64,000 nucleotides of DNA from Oxalobacter paeniformigenes (GCF_027158465.1 NZ_JAMKYL010000001.1:434001-498000), one strand, 5' to 3'. Positions 8,525 through 17,230 are shown, counted from the first letter of the stretch. The notes: generated by a model not told the origin, from the sequence alone. Made by a program: numbers and translations.

Positions 8525-8606
8525 CGGGTCCGTTCGGGTTGTCCAGTTGTACCAACGGGGAAACTTTCATTATGACAGGCATGCCGCCCGTTGGGAATGG
8601 TTTGTA

Positions 8607-8858
8607 TCAGGACTTGTCTTGCCGCCTCGTTTCCAGCCAGCCGAGGACTTCGGCACGGGATGGAACTCTGCCCTGACACATGATTTTGCCGTCGATGGTC
8701 ACGGCAGGAACGGAAAGGATGCCGCTGGTGGCGATTTCCATCAGGCCGGAGATTTTTTCGAGGGTGGCGTCGCTTCGGCTTTCGCGCACGACGTCTTCGA
8801 CTACGCGTTCGGTTTCATGACAGCGGGCGCAGCCCGGGCCGTAGATGCGGATATGCAT
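8607..8858 (-). CDS. Small thioredoxin-fold redox protein (redox-active disulfide type)
   Basis: 83 residues matching the compact thioredoxin-like family found beside permeases. The active-site disulfide is GCARC (C10, C13), and SVPAVTIDGK supplies the cis-proline loop. AAGGAG lies upstream of the start. It follows the ArsP-like permease by 22 bases in the same operon. In such operons the protein is thought to reduce or pass on thiol-bound substrate; the substrate is not readable here. Cytoplasmic, no signal peptide. Confidence 0.85.
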   Translation of the reverse strand: MHIRIYGPGCARCHETERVVEDVVRESRSDATLEKISGLMEIATSGILSVPAVTIDGKIMCQGRVPSRAEVLGWLETRRQDKS

Positions 8859-8880
8859 GATGGTCTCCTTTTGTTGAAGT

Positions 8881-9960
8881 TCAGAAAAAAAGATGTGAGA
8901 AAAAATTGAGCAGCCAGCCGGCCAGCGTGAAACAGGCGAGCAGCCATCCGATGAACCACGCGAGCAGGGGAAGGCGCATGGCTTGCCGCAGCATGAGGAT
9001 TTCCGGCAGGCTGATGGCGACGGTGCTCATGCACAGCGCCAGCGCGGTGCCGGGCGGCATGCCTTTGGAAAGCAGGCTGCCCAGTACAGGGATGATGCCG
9101 GTGACGTTGGCGTAGAGCGGGATGCCGGCGGCGACGGCTGCCGGCACGCTCCACCATTGGCCTGTGCCGAGGTGTTCGGTGAACCAGTCTTGCGGGACGT
9201 AACCGTGGAGTACGGCACCGATGGCCACGCCGATGATGACCCAGAGCCAGACTCGTCGGAAAATGGTTTTGGTTTCCTGGATGGCGAATGCATGGCGTAT
9301 CGCGAGGGTGAGGCGTGCCTGCGGGGCGTCGTTGTCGGATGGCAGAATGCGGTTTTGGATGGCTTGCAGCAAGAAGGGTTGCAGCCAGCGTCCGGCCGAG
9401 AGTTTGTCCATGAGCAGCCCGCCTGCCAGTCCGGCGAAAAGGCCGGTCAGGATGTATAGGGCGGTGAATGGCCAGCCCATCATGTCCCAAAGCATGACGA
9501 TGGCGATTTCGTTGATGATCGGCGAGGTGATCAGAAAGGTCATGGTCAGGCCGATGGGCAGGCCGCCCGTGACGAATCCGATGAAAAGCGGGACGCTGGA
9601 GCAGGAACAAAACGGGGTGATGGCGCCGAACAGGGCTGCCAGCGCATAACCGGCGATACGCGGTTTTCCGGTCAGCCAGCGGCGTATCCGTCCGGCATCC
9701 AGCCCGGCGCGCAGCCAGCTGACGGCATAGACCATGGCGGCAAGCAGCATGAAGATTTTGGCGGTGTCGTAGAGAAAGAAAGCGATGGCTTGTCCTGACG
9801 GGGATTCGGGGTCGAAACCGGCCAGCGTGAAGGTCAGCCGGTTTGCGGCCGCTTCCAGAAAGGAATAGACGGCCAGCCAGCATATGACCGCGAGCAACCC
9901 GGCTGCCGCATGGCGCAGTGTGTTGCTGTGGGATGTTTCTTGGGGGGTGTGTCCTGTCAT
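8881..9960 (-). CDS. ArsP/DUF318-type permease
   Basis: 359 residues with roughly eight to ten hydrophobic segments. The signature TPFCSCSSVPLFIGF carries C118 and C120, characteristic of the PF03773 permease family that includes the organoarsenical exporter ArsP. A second conserved stretch is FLITSPIINE. It lies directly downstream of an ArsR regulator and upstream of a thioredoxin-like gene. An operator copy (9980-10001) lies just before the start. Inner-membrane export of a thiol-reactive metalloid or organometalloid is the family-based inference; the true substrate is unproven. Confidence 0.82.
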   Translation of the reverse strand: MTGHTPQETSHSNTLRHAAAGLLAVICWLAVYSFLEAAANRLTFTLAGFDPESPSGQAIAFFLYDTAKIFMLLAAMVYAVSWLRAGLDAGRIRRWLTGKPRIAGYALAALFGAITPFCSCSSVPLFIGFVTGGLPIGLTMTFLITSPIINEIAIVMLWDMMGWPFTALYILTGLFAGLAGGLLMDKLSAGRWLQPFLLQAIQNRILPSDNDAPQARLTLAIRHAFAIQETKTIFRRVWLWVIIGVAIGAVLHGYVPQDWFTEHLGTGQWWSVPAAVAAGIPLYANVTGIIPVLGSLLSKGMPPGTALALCMSTVAISLPEILMLRQAMRLPLLAWFIGWLLACFTLAGWLLNFFSHLFF

Positions 9961-9979
9961 CGGGTTTCCTTTTGTTTTC

Positions 9980-10001
9980 TATTTGGTTGAATAGCCAAAT
10001 A
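9980..10001. promoter_or_regulatory. Second ArsR-type operator, between arsR and the permease gene
   Basis: Inverted repeat TATTTGG (9980-9986) and CCAAATA (9995-10001) with an 8-base spacer. It has the same arms and the same 22-bp length as the palindrome over the arsR promoter, so the same regulator probably binds both. It overlaps the intergenic gap between the ArsR stop and the permease start. Confidence 0.65.
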
Positions 10002-10016
10002 AAGGGTAAAAATTTT

Positions 10017-10334
10017 TCATGAGAGCTGGTACAGTCTGTCGGCTGCGCGTTGCCGGATGGTTTGGGCGGTACATTGCAGGAATTGGCCCAGACAGGTCAT
10101 GGCAAGGCGGTAGTAGATGTTGGTGCCACGTTTTTCGGATGTGACGATACCTGCCGACTTGAGAACGGACAGGTGTTTGGAGACGGTTGACATGTCGTCG
10201 CCGACGAGTTCGCGCAGTTCGCAGACGCATTTTTCTCCGTCGCGCAGGGCGTCCACCATCGTCAGGCGGCTGGGATGGCCCAGTGCCTTGAAGATTTTGG
10301 CCTGTTCGGTGATGTAGGGACGGTATTCGGTCAT
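10017..10334 (-). CDS. ArsR-family metalloregulator
   Basis: 105 residues with a winged-helix fold. KCVCEL puts a Cys-x-Cys pair at C36 and C38, in the helix used by As(III)-sensing ArsR proteins (ELCVCDL). STVSKHLSVLKSAGIV is the recognition helix. It is the first gene of the arsR-permease-thioredoxin operon. The promoter (TTGACA, 17 bases, TAAATT) overlaps a perfect 9-bp inverted repeat, so binding should block RNA polymerase until the inducer binds. The inducer is probably a metalloid, by motif. Confidence 0.9.
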   Translation of the reverse strand: MTEYRPYITEQAKIFKALGHPSRLTMVDALRDGEKCVCELRELVGDDMSTVSKHLSVLKSAGIVTSEKRGTNIYYRLAMTCLGQFLQCTAQTIRQRAADRLYQLS

Positions 10335-10357
10335 GGACGGATGCAGTCGGTGTATCG

Positions 10358-10395
10358 TTATTTGGCAATTTAGCCAAATAACAGGGGCGTGTCAA
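10358..10395 (-). promoter_or_regulatory. arsR promoter with overlapping operator palindrome
   Basis: On the minus strand -35 TTGACA (10390-10395) and -10 TAAATT (10367-10372) are 17 bases apart. A perfect 9-bp inverted repeat, TTATTTGGC (10358-10366) and GCCAAATAA (10373-10381), is centred on the -10. This is the expected geometry for repression by the adjacent ArsR protein. Confidence 0.75.
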
Positions 10396-10531
10396 GCGGT
10401 TCGGACAGGACGATGTGCCGGAAAGCGGTGAAAGCGTGGATGAAAAGGGGGGCGGAAGTGGACGGGGAAAACGTGCCGGTCAAACGGGATACGTGATGAC
10501 ACAGATGGGAGATGCCGGGCTTGCCGTTTCG

Positions 10532-10611
10532 GCCGGGGACGGGACTCGAACCGGCATGGCCATTGCCACTATCCCCTCAGGATAGCGTATCTGCCGGTTC
10601 CACCCCTTGGC
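10532..10611 (-). tRNA. tRNA-Leu (GAG), divergent or degenerate
   Basis: The minus strand aligns along its length with bacterial tRNA-Leu(GAG). The anticodon arm CTATC-CTGAGGG-GATAG is perfect and carries anticodon GAG. There is a long variable arm (TGGC/GCCA), a TTCGAGT T-loop and a TGGAACCGGCAGATACGC D-region. Weak points are two A-C mismatches in the acceptor stem (GCCAAGG against CCCCGGC), one C-C mismatch in the T stem, a missing base near position 8-10 and no encoded CCA. It may be a working but divergent tRNA or a decaying one. It lies about 70 bases beyond the stop of the exported protein gene at 10684. Confidence 0.55.
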
Positions 10612-10683
10612 GGCAGGAGGGAGTATAGACAAAGGGCGGTGCAGGCATGTTTTTTTCAGGGCTTTTTCCGTTTCCGCCGTGCC

Positions 10684-12207
10684 TTACGGGCGTTTGTTTT
10701 TTACGTCTGTCTTCAGGGACCAGTACGGCGGTTTGATGTCCTCGCCCGTGCAGGCGAGAAATTCCTGATAAGGGAACCTCTTTTCGCCTTCTAAGGCAGA
10801 GAGCATGCCGAAAAAGCAGCGTCCGTCCGGGCTCATGATGGCGTCCTGGATTCTCCGGTCCGGAGGAAGAACAAGCCCGAACGAGGCCAGATAGTCCCGG
10901 AGTTTCCACGCGTTGCGATGCTGGCGGGGAGTCGGGATGTCCTCGTTCCAGATGCACATTTCGCGATCCTGATTGTAAAGGACGATCTTGCCGTCGTCGC
11001 TGATGTCTCCCAGGTGCAGCGGTCCCGCATAGCCGGAATCGTCGGCAATGGGGATGGCCCCGCCCTTGTCGTCCAGCCTGGCCAGCAACCTGGGACCACT
11101 CGGCAGCGCCCTGTCACGGCTTATGTCCGGCCGGTATGGCTTCAGCCAGATATAACACAGGTTATAGCGCGCGTCGAAGTTCGGCACGCAGTGGCTGATT
11201 TCATCGACGTGCCAGTTACGGAGCATCGGGCTTTCGGGGGAGAGTCGCTTCTCCTTTTGCAAAGCGGCTATTTCCGCGTCGGTATAGAGGCGGTTGTCCA
11301 TCGCATACTTGCTTCTCCCCCAGCGGAACAGGGGGCTGTCCGGATCGCCCGCCCGGAGGATGGTGCGTTCTTCATCGGGAGTGCCGTCCGCGACGGCGCC
11401 GCCGAAGGTCAGCTGTCGGTTTTTGCCGGTTTCGAGATTGAAAACGGAACTGTTGCGCGCATGAAAGCGTATGATTTTTTTCCCGTCGCGGCTCATGATT
11501 CTCTGGGGAAGCTCTCGCTCGTTCATGAATCGGGGAAGTTCTCTGTAGCGTGTTCCTTCCCGGATGAACCACAGCGGCCTGTTGAAGACATAGCCTCTTT
11601 CCATGGCCTTTTTGCCTTGCGGTGTTCCGATGAACCGATCCCATTCTTCCCCGGGAGCGTCAGGCAAGGGTGCGCCGGGGACGGGTTCCTTTCCCTGGCC
11701 GAAGGCAACGCGGCCGTCGGCCGACAGGCCGCGCCAGTTCACGTCAATCAGCCCGTGCCGGGACATGAAATGTTTTTTGCCCTTGTAATGCCAGATAAAG
11801 CCGGCCTGTGCCCACGTCTGACTGTAGCCGGCGGGATGGGTTTGGTCGTCGCGTGAGAGAAAGCCTGTCATGGTGCGGCCGTCGTCGCCCAGAAAGACGC
11901 CCATGCCGTAGTCCGGTCTTGGGACCGGGATGCGAACCATGCCGAAATCCCGGCTCCAGACAAAGGGCTGACTTTCGATGATGCCGGTGACGGCGCGACA
12001 TCCCGGGGCGATGGCCCGGAGTCGGCCGGTCCGTTCGTCAAGAAGCGGCGTCATGTCCATGATGAAGCCCTTCGGAGGCGACAGGGCAGCGGGCGTGTCG
12101 TCGGCGGCCGTGCTGTCTCCGGCGGTCAGGGAAAGCATCGGGAGCGTTAACAGGGCCAGACCTGCCAGCCGGATCCATCGACTGCCGGAATGAAGGAAAT
12201 GTTTCAT
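10684..12207 (-). CDS. Exported protein of unknown function
   Basis: 507 residues. A signal peptide occupies about the first 35 residues (basic MKHFLHSGSRWIR, then a hydrophobic core). The mature part has repeated short segments of the type SxDGRxxFG or SDDGKIVLYN (for example SADGRVAFGQ, SRDGKKIIRF, SDDGKIVLYN, SPDGRCFFGM) spaced along the chain, which suggests a beta-propeller-like fold. I do not recognise the family. A very strong ribosome site (GGAGGAGAAG) precedes the start, so it should be well translated. It is flanked by a tRNA-like element and a Sel1 lipoprotein gene. Probably periplasmic. Confidence 0.7.
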   Translation of the reverse strand: MKHFLHSGSRWIRLAGLALLTLPMLSLTAGDSTAADDTPAALSPPKGFIMDMTPLLDERTGRLRAIAPGCRAVTGIIESQPFVWSRDFGMVRIPVPRPDYGMGVFLGDDGRTMTGFLSRDDQTHPAGYSQTWAQAGFIWHYKGKKHFMSRHGLIDVNWRGLSADGRVAFGQGKEPVPGAPLPDAPGEEWDRFIGTPQGKKAMERGYVFNRPLWFIREGTRYRELPRFMNERELPQRIMSRDGKKIIRFHARNSSVFNLETGKNRQLTFGGAVADGTPDEERTILRAGDPDSPLFRWGRSKYAMDNRLYTDAEIAALQKEKRLSPESPMLRNWHVDEISHCVPNFDARYNLCYIWLKPYRPDISRDRALPSGPRLLARLDDKGGAIPIADDSGYAGPLHLGDISDDGKIVLYNQDREMCIWNEDIPTPRQHRNAWKLRDYLASFGLVLPPDRRIQDAIMSPDGRCFFGMLSALEGEKRFPYQEFLACTGEDIKPPYWSLKTDVKNKRP

Positions 12208-12396
12208 GTTCTTCTCCTCCTTTGTCTGGTGTGGTGCGATCCGCCATCGGTGTGTATCCGCAAAGCATAGGCGGGATCAGCGGATGGGGTCAATCCGTGC
12301 AACCGGGAAAGTGCGCCGGTCATTCCTGCCAGCAGGCGTGGCGGGGGCGGTGCGGGAAATGGGACGAAAGTGGATGACGGGAGCGGATGCGACCGG

Positions 12397-13077
12397 TCAG
12401 CGGGATGCGGGTTTGCCTGCCGGTGCGGTGTCGAGTGTTTTGGCCGGTGTGGCGGTCGGCGGGGTGTCGGGCGGTGTCTGGTCGGGGGTGCGGCAGGTCG
12501 CCAGCCAGGTGCGGATATTGCCGAGATCGGTGGGGTGGCCGTCGCCGGAAAAGCAGGAGAGAAGCCGGGTGGCTTCTTCGGTGCCTTGCGAGGAAGCCAT
12601 TTCGAGCCATTGCCGTGCCTTGTCCATGTTTTCGCGGCTGAGGTTTTCGTTGAGCAGCAGGCGTGCCATGCTGATCTGTGCATCGGCGTTGCCCTGTTGC
12701 GCGGCTTTTTCGAACCATTGCATGGCTTGCGTGAGGTCGGCGGATGTGCCGAGTCCGTCGCGGTAGAGTGCGCCGAGGCTGGTTTGTGCGTCTGCCAGTC
12801 CGCGCCGGGCGGCTTTTTCGATCCAGAAGCGGGCTTCCTTGTAGTCTTGCGGGACGCCTTCGCCCTTGAGGTAGAGCAATCCGACGTTGAACTGGGCGCG
12901 CGCGTCGCCGTTGTGGGCACGTGCGAGTTCGGTCGCCGGATCCGAGGGGCGGACGGCGGCCGTTTTGTCGGGAGATGTCGCCTGTTCGCGCTGGCAGCCG
13001 GCAAGAGAAGCCATGGCCGATATCACCAGCAGGCTGGTGGCAAGCAGGGCGGCCGGTTTTCCGGAAGAAAAGAACAT
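12397..13077 (-). CDS. Sel1-repeat lipoprotein
   Basis: 226 residues. The signal sequence ends in the lipobox LAGC, so the mature protein should be lipid-anchored at Cys28 or nearby. Three Sel1 units follow (residues about 55-165), each with AQxxxGxLYxxGxG and a W-[IFL]-EKAAxxG turn, then a Thr/Pro/Ala-rich tail. It is the only Sel1 protein in the window with a clear lipobox. No operon partner is apparent: the next gene downstream starts about 190 bases away. Likely a periplasmic scaffold; partner unknown. Confidence 0.85.
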   Translation of the reverse strand: MFFSSGKPAALLATSLLVISAMASLAGCQREQATSPDKTAAVRPSDPATELARAHNGDARAQFNVGLLYLKGEGVPQDYKEARFWIEKAARRGLADAQTSLGALYRDGLGTSADLTQAMQWFEKAAQQGNADAQISMARLLLNENLSRENMDKARQWLEMASSQGTEEATRLLSCFSGDGHPTDLGNIRTWLATCRTPDQTPPDTPPTATPAKTLDTAPAGKPASR

Positions 13078-13159
13078 GGCTCTCTCGTGGTCGGTAAAGA
13101 ATGTTATTGTAAACCTGAAAACGTTTTCCGGTGTGTCCGGCTGCTGCCTTCCTGAGGTT

Positions 13160-13576
13160 TCATTTCGTCAGCAAAACGAGGCTGCCGCCGGCGATCATGA
13201 GGCCGCCCGCGATGGTGCGCCAGGTGAGCGGTTCCTTGAGGATGATGCAGGAGAGGATGATGGTGATGACGACGCTCAGTTTGTCGATCGGGGCGACGAA
13301 GGAGACGTTGCCGTTTTGCAGCGCCTTGAAGTAGAACAGCCAGGACAGGCCGGTGGCGACGCCGGAGAGCAGCAGGAATATCCAGGTGTTTCGGCCGATG
13401 CTGCGGATTTCTCCCAGATGGTTGCCTGCCAGTACGATGCCCCAGGTCAGAAAGAGGATGATGAGGGTGCGGATGGCGGTGGCGAGGTCGGCGTTGATGT
13501 CCTTGACGCCGAGTTTGGCGAAGATGGCGGTCAGGGCGGCGAAAAACGCCGAGAGCAGGGCGTAGGTTTTCCACAT
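13160..13576 (-). CDS. Single-domain EamA-type (DMT) transporter
   Basis: 138 residues with about five hydrophobic segments: one half of the usual ten-segment EamA carrier. It starts MWKTYALLSAFFAALTAIFAKLG and ends KEPLTWRTIAGGLMIAGGSLVLL, the classic last EamA helix pair. Such half-size proteins normally work as dimers. The start at 13576 is chosen because upstream codons give a proline-rich stretch unlike the family. Inner membrane; substrate unknown. Confidence 0.85.
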   Translation of the reverse strand: MWKTYALLSAFFAALTAIFAKLGVKDINADLATAIRTLIILFLTWGIVLAGNHLGEIRSIGRNTWIFLLLSGVATGLSWLFYFKALQNGNVSFVAPIDKLSVVITIILSCIILKEPLTWRTIAGGLMIAGGSLVLLTK

Positions 13577-13749
13577 GGCGGTATCCGTTTCGGGTGGTAT
13601 CGGATGCGTCGGCCGGTGCAGGATGGGCGGCGCGTTGTCGTGAGGGTCACCTGCCGTTATATACCGGCGGTTCCGGACGCGCAAGGGGAAAGGGATGCGC
13701 ACGGAATGCCCGTTCATGCATGACGGGGCAGGAATGGCTTTTCCCGGGG

Positions 13750-15114
13750 TTACTGGAGTCTTAGCCGGGTGTCGGACAGGTCGATGGTCGTACCGGTTTT
13801 CGATTCGATCCAGTGTTTGATGGTGCCGAGGTTCGAGGGGCGGTTTTTCGCCTTTTCCTCGATCATTTGCCGGTCGGCTTGTGCGATCAGGGCGCTGATC
13901 GGGGTTTTTTGCCGTGCGCAGGCCAGTCCGAACGAGATGAAAACCGGCATGGTATCCGGCGCGTTGTTGTGCATGTTCATCACGGTCCGGATGCGTTGCA
14001 GGACCTTGCTGGCGGCTTCTTCGGGACAGCGCAGCAGCAGGATGATGAATTCGTCGCCGCCGGTACGGGCGACGATATCGTTGGCGCGGGTGCCGTGCCG
14101 GATGAGGGTGGCGGCGGTTTGCAGCAGGATGTCGCCGGTGGCGTGTCCGAGATGGTCGTTGACGAGCTTGAGGCCGTCCATGTCGCCGTAGATGATGCTT
14201 AAGGGATAGTGTTCTTCATGCAGGCGGGCGAGCTGGTCGTCGAAGTAGAAGCGGCTGTACAGTCCGGTCAGGGTGTCGTGGTTGATGAGGTGGGTCAGGG
14301 ATTCCTGACGGTTGCGCAGTTCGGTGATGTCGGTATGCAATCCGATGATGCGCAGGGCTTTGCCGTTGCGGTCGCGCGCGATGATCTTGCTGCGTCCCAG
14401 CATCCATTTGTAGTCGCCGTGGACGGTACGGAAGCGGTAGATGCATTCGTACATGTCGCCGTGCGCGGGACTTTCGATGAGTTCACGCTGCCGGTTGATG
14501 GCGATATCGAGGTCGTCGGGATGGATGCGTTTTGTCCAGCTGTCGATATGCGGCGGGAAATCGGCGGGGATGTAGCCGCACATGGCGAGATAGCGTGGGC
14601 TGAAGTAGGCTTCTCCGGTCGCCGGTATCCAGTCGAGGATGCCGTCGCGTGCGGCCTCAAGCGCGAGGCGCATGCGTTCGTGTTGCATGGCGAAATCATG
14701 AACGAGCGCGTCGGCGGTGTTGCGGTCGATATGCATGCCGGTGATGCGGGTGGCTTTTCCCAGGGCGTCGCGGCTGACGACGAAGGTGCACAGCAGGACG
14801 GGCAGATAGTCTCCTGTCGCGGTTTTGAGCCGGAGCCGGATGATCTGGCGTTCTCCGGCCGCGGGGGAGGCGGCAAGGGCATCCTGTTTTGCGATGACGG
14901 GTTGCAGGTCGTCCGGATGGATCAGGGCGTGCCAGGTCGCGATGTCTCGCGCGTAGCCGTCGGCGGGATAGCCCAGCATGGTCAGGAACGTGTCGTTGAA
15001 ATGAAATTCGCCGGTTGGCGGTTCCCATTGCCAGATGCCGTGGTTGGTTTTGAGCAGGGCGTCAAGCAGCGAGAAGATGTCGTCCGGTGTGGGGAAAGCG
15101 GCGGAATGTGGCAT
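13750..15114 (-). CDS. PAS-PAS-GGDEF diguanylate cyclase
   Basis: 454 residues, soluble. Two PAS domains of the PAS_3 type lie at about 15-130 and 145-265; both carry the WxxxIHPDDL motif (WHALIHPDDL, WTKRIHPDDL). The GGDEF domain spans about 275-435, with the active site GGDEF intact at 352-356 and an inhibitory I-site RAND (343-346) five residues before it. It should make c-di-GMP from two GTP under product inhibition, in response to a ligand or redox signal sensed by the PAS domains. No EAL domain. It appears to be a single gene. Confidence 0.93.
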   Translation of the reverse strand: MPHSAAFPTPDDIFSLLDALLKTNHGIWQWEPPTGEFHFNDTFLTMLGYPADGYARDIATWHALIHPDDLQPVIAKQDALAASPAAGERQIIRLRLKTATGDYLPVLLCTFVVSRDALGKATRITGMHIDRNTADALVHDFAMQHERMRLALEAARDGILDWIPATGEAYFSPRYLAMCGYIPADFPPHIDSWTKRIHPDDLDIAINRQRELIESPAHGDMYECIYRFRTVHGDYKWMLGRSKIIARDRNGKALRIIGLHTDITELRNRQESLTHLINHDTLTGLYSRFYFDDQLARLHEEHYPLSIIYGDMDGLKLVNDHLGHATGDILLQTAATLIRHGTRANDIVARTGGDEFIILLLRCPEEAASKVLQRIRTVMNMHNNAPDTMPVFISFGLACARQKTPISALIAQADRQMIEEKAKNRPSNLGTIKHWIESKTGTTIDLSDTRLRLQ

Positions 15115-15207
15115 AGACGTAATCGGATCAGGCTGGCGTTATTTGTCGGATTTTCGCCGCTTTTGCGCCACTGCGGCAGGCAGCGTGAAAGCGGCGGGTC
15201 TGGTTTG

Positions 15208-15621
15208 TCAGAGGAACTCCCAGGTTCCGTCCGGATGATAAACCGGTGTGCCTTGCAGATACCACAGGTTCTGGCGTTGCGGCTGTGCCTTCATGATGAT
15301 GTCGTAGGCGATGCCGGCTCGCCGGCCGGTACGGCAGACGATGAGGACGGGGCCCTCAGGCAGTTTGTCGAGGTTTTGTTCGATGACTTCGACGGGAATG
15401 AGTTTCGCGCCCTTGATGTGGTTCGTGTCGTATTCTTTTTGTGTCCGCACATCGACGATGGCCAGTTTTTTGCCCTGCGAGGCGATGAGTGCCTTGGCTT
15501 TTTCCGGAAGCAGCGGTCCCGATTTCGGCAGGGGGTCTGCGGCGTGCGCCAGACCACACAGCGAGATGAACAGGGCGATCATGAGGGCGTACAGCCCGTG
15601 ACGGTTTAACGTGCGTTGCAT
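15208..15621 (-). CDS. Periplasmic rhodanese-domain protein
   Basis: 137 residues. A signal peptide ends at AHA (about residue 27). The rhodanese domain spans 38-137, with the catalytic loop VCRTGRRAG placing the active cysteine at C96. DVRTQKEYDTNHIKGA is the conserved CH2A-like motif. GGAGG lies four to five bases from the start. It would transfer sulfane sulfur in the periplasm; donor and acceptor are unknown. It is a single-domain form and follows a diguanylate cyclase gene with no obvious link. Confidence 0.9.
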   Translation of the reverse strand: MQRTLNRHGLYALMIALFISLCGLAHAADPLPKSGPLLPEKAKALIASQGKKLAIVDVRTQKEYDTNHIKGAKLIPVEVIEQNLDKLPEGPVLIVCRTGRRAGIAYDIIMKAQPQRQNLWYLQGTPVYHPDGTWEFL

Positions 15622-15655
15622 AATGCCTCCGGCTGGTCAGATAAACAAAATGACG

Positions 15656-16324
15656 TCACTGTTTATTGTAACGGCAGATGGAGAAAAATGCCGTATTCCG
15701 GTGCGGTGTGATGGCGGAAGTGTTGTCTGAACGAGGCGTTTCGGACAATCCTTTCGGGTACAGGAAGTAGCCGATCATGTGCCAGGTTTCCTGGATGAGG
15801 AAAGAGAGCTTGGCGCTCATGCTTTCGTAACGTGTCGAAGGGGTGGGGGACGACCAGGCGGTGATGCCGATGTCGCCTGCGATTTGCATGGCGCGCTTCA
15901 TGTGGATGGGATCGCTGACGATGAGGGCGGTTTTCAGCCCGTTGGCGTCCATGAGGGCTTTCGCGTTGATGAGGTTTTCACGCGTGGTCAGCGAGGATTC
16001 CTCGATGAGGATGTCGTTTTCAGGAATGGCGTGACGCAGGGCGTAGCGCCGTGCGACGTAGGCTTCCGAAAACGGTGCGTTTTTCGATTTGCCGCCGGTG
16101 AGGATCAGTTTGCCGACATAGCCGTTTTCATAGAGCCAGATGCCGTGGCGGATGCGTTCCTCGAAGACGGGGGACGGGCGCTTGTACCATGCCGCAGCGC
16201 CGAGGATGATGGCGGCGTCGGCGCTTTTTTTCTGGTCGACGGTCGAAAACAGGGCGATCGAGCAGGCGGTATAGGCCAGAAAGACGATCACGGCGGCGAG
16301 CAGGATCTTGATGCTTCTTTTCAT
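15656..16324 (-). CDS. YdcF/SanA-like DUF218 membrane-anchored protein
   Basis: 222 residues. One N-terminal hydrophobic anchor (residues 5-27) is followed by the DUF218 fold: AAIILGAAAWYKRPSPVFEERI, KLILTGG, ENDILIEESSLTTRENL and LIVSDPIHMKRA are its conserved blocks. Members such as SanA and YdcF affect envelope permeability, but the chemistry is not settled. The C-terminal 25 residues are polar and not part of the domain. It is followed 34 bases downstream by the rhodanese gene on the same strand, so the two may be co-transcribed. Confidence 0.85.
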   Translation of the reverse strand: MKRSIKILLAAVIVFLAYTACSIALFSTVDQKKSADAAIILGAAAWYKRPSPVFEERIRHGIWLYENGYVGKLILTGGKSKNAPFSEAYVARRYALRHAIPENDILIEESSLTTRENLINAKALMDANGLKTALIVSDPIHMKRAMQIAGDIGITAWSSPTPSTRYESMSAKLSFLIQETWHMIGYFLYPKGLSETPRSDNTSAITPHRNTAFFSICRYNKQ

Positions 16325-16381
16325 CGCGCTATTGTACCGCGCCTGTGCGTTTCCCGTGCGCGCGGGCGCGTTGTGACGGTG

Positions 16382-16852
16382 TTACCGGACTTCTTCGGCG
16401 ATCCTGACGTGTCCGAGGGACCCCTTGAGTTTTTTCAGGGCGGAGATGTCGCCTGTGATTTTGCCCAGCGGCACGCCGTCGGATGCCATTCTCGGTTCGT
16501 CGCCGATGCTGGCGGGGGTCGGGCCGAAAAAGATGCACAATGCGTTGCCGGCGGGCCAGAGGGCGACTTCGCCGACTTCGAACACGTCGCGCATGGCGTC
16601 GCCTGTCGTGTCGATCCGTCCGGAAAGTTCACCGTAGTATTCGTTTCCCCAGCTGTGCATGCGGATGGTTTGCGGCAGATGCCTGCGCAGGCTTTTCACG
16701 GCTTGCGTATCGTACAGTTCGACGGGAAAGGATGTGGTGCCGATGGTGATGATCATGGTGGTGTTTCCTTGCGGGTTGGCCTGTGCGACCGGTGGCAGGC
16801 CACAGGCAAGCCAGAGGCACAGGGAGATGAGGATGTTCCGGGTTCGTCTCAT
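16382..16852 (-). CDS. Exported cyclophilin-like fold protein
   Basis: 156 residues with a signal peptide (MRRTRNILISLCLWLACG to about AQA). The rest matches the cyclophilin-like (PF18050) family: ITIGTTSFPVELYDTQAVKSLRRHLP at the start, then MHSWGNEYYGEL, VFEVGEVALWPAGNALCIFFGPTPAS and the end block GKITGDI. The start at 16852 is chosen because it begins a standard signal peptide. Family members are small beta-barrels, usually periplasmic, with no proven isomerase activity. Confidence 0.85.
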   Translation of the reverse strand: MRRTRNILISLCLWLACGLPPVAQANPQGNTTMIITIGTTSFPVELYDTQAVKSLRRHLPQTIRMHSWGNEYYGELSGRIDTTGDAMRDVFEVGEVALWPAGNALCIFFGPTPASIGDEPRMASDGVPLGKITGDISALKKLKGSLGHVRIAEEVR

Positions 16853-16948
16853 ATGTCGGCCGTTTGCGTGTGGCGACGGCCGACATGATAGCGCATGCGG
16901 TGCGGGGCGTGCATGCATTCATGCGATGCCGGCGGCATGCATGCGGGG

Positions 16949-17230
16949 TTATTTGCTGAGGCTTTCCATGATGAATGTGCGGTCTTCGCCGGTGTCGATG
17001 TCATAGACTTCGAATTTCACGTCCTTGCCCTGGCTGGAGATCCGGTAGATTTCGACTTCATGGTAGGCGTTGTTGCCGTGGTCGAATATTTCGATGATGC
17101 CGTTTTTCCGGATTTTGTTGCGCTTGGAGGTGATTTCGACTTTTGTGCCGGTGGAAGGTTCGATGCCGTCCCACCATGCCAGCGCGGTGGTCAGCGGGAG
17201 CGACAAAAGAATGAAGAGCAGTTTTTTCAT
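16949..17230 (-). CDS. Small exported DUF5334-like protein
   Basis: 93 residues. A short signal peptide (MKKLLFILLSLPLTTALA) precedes WWDGIEPSTGTKVEI, followed by a basic segment and HEVEIYRI and FEVYDIDTGEDRTFIME. This pattern resembles the DUF5334 family from memory; function unknown. The frame is open further upstream, but residues before the signal peptide are unlike the family. Likely periplasmic. Confidence 0.7.
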   Translation of the reverse strand: MKKLLFILLSLPLTTALAWWDGIEPSTGTKVEITSKRNKIRKNGIIEIFDHGNNAYHEVEIYRISSQGKDVKFEVYDIDTGEDRTFIMESLSK

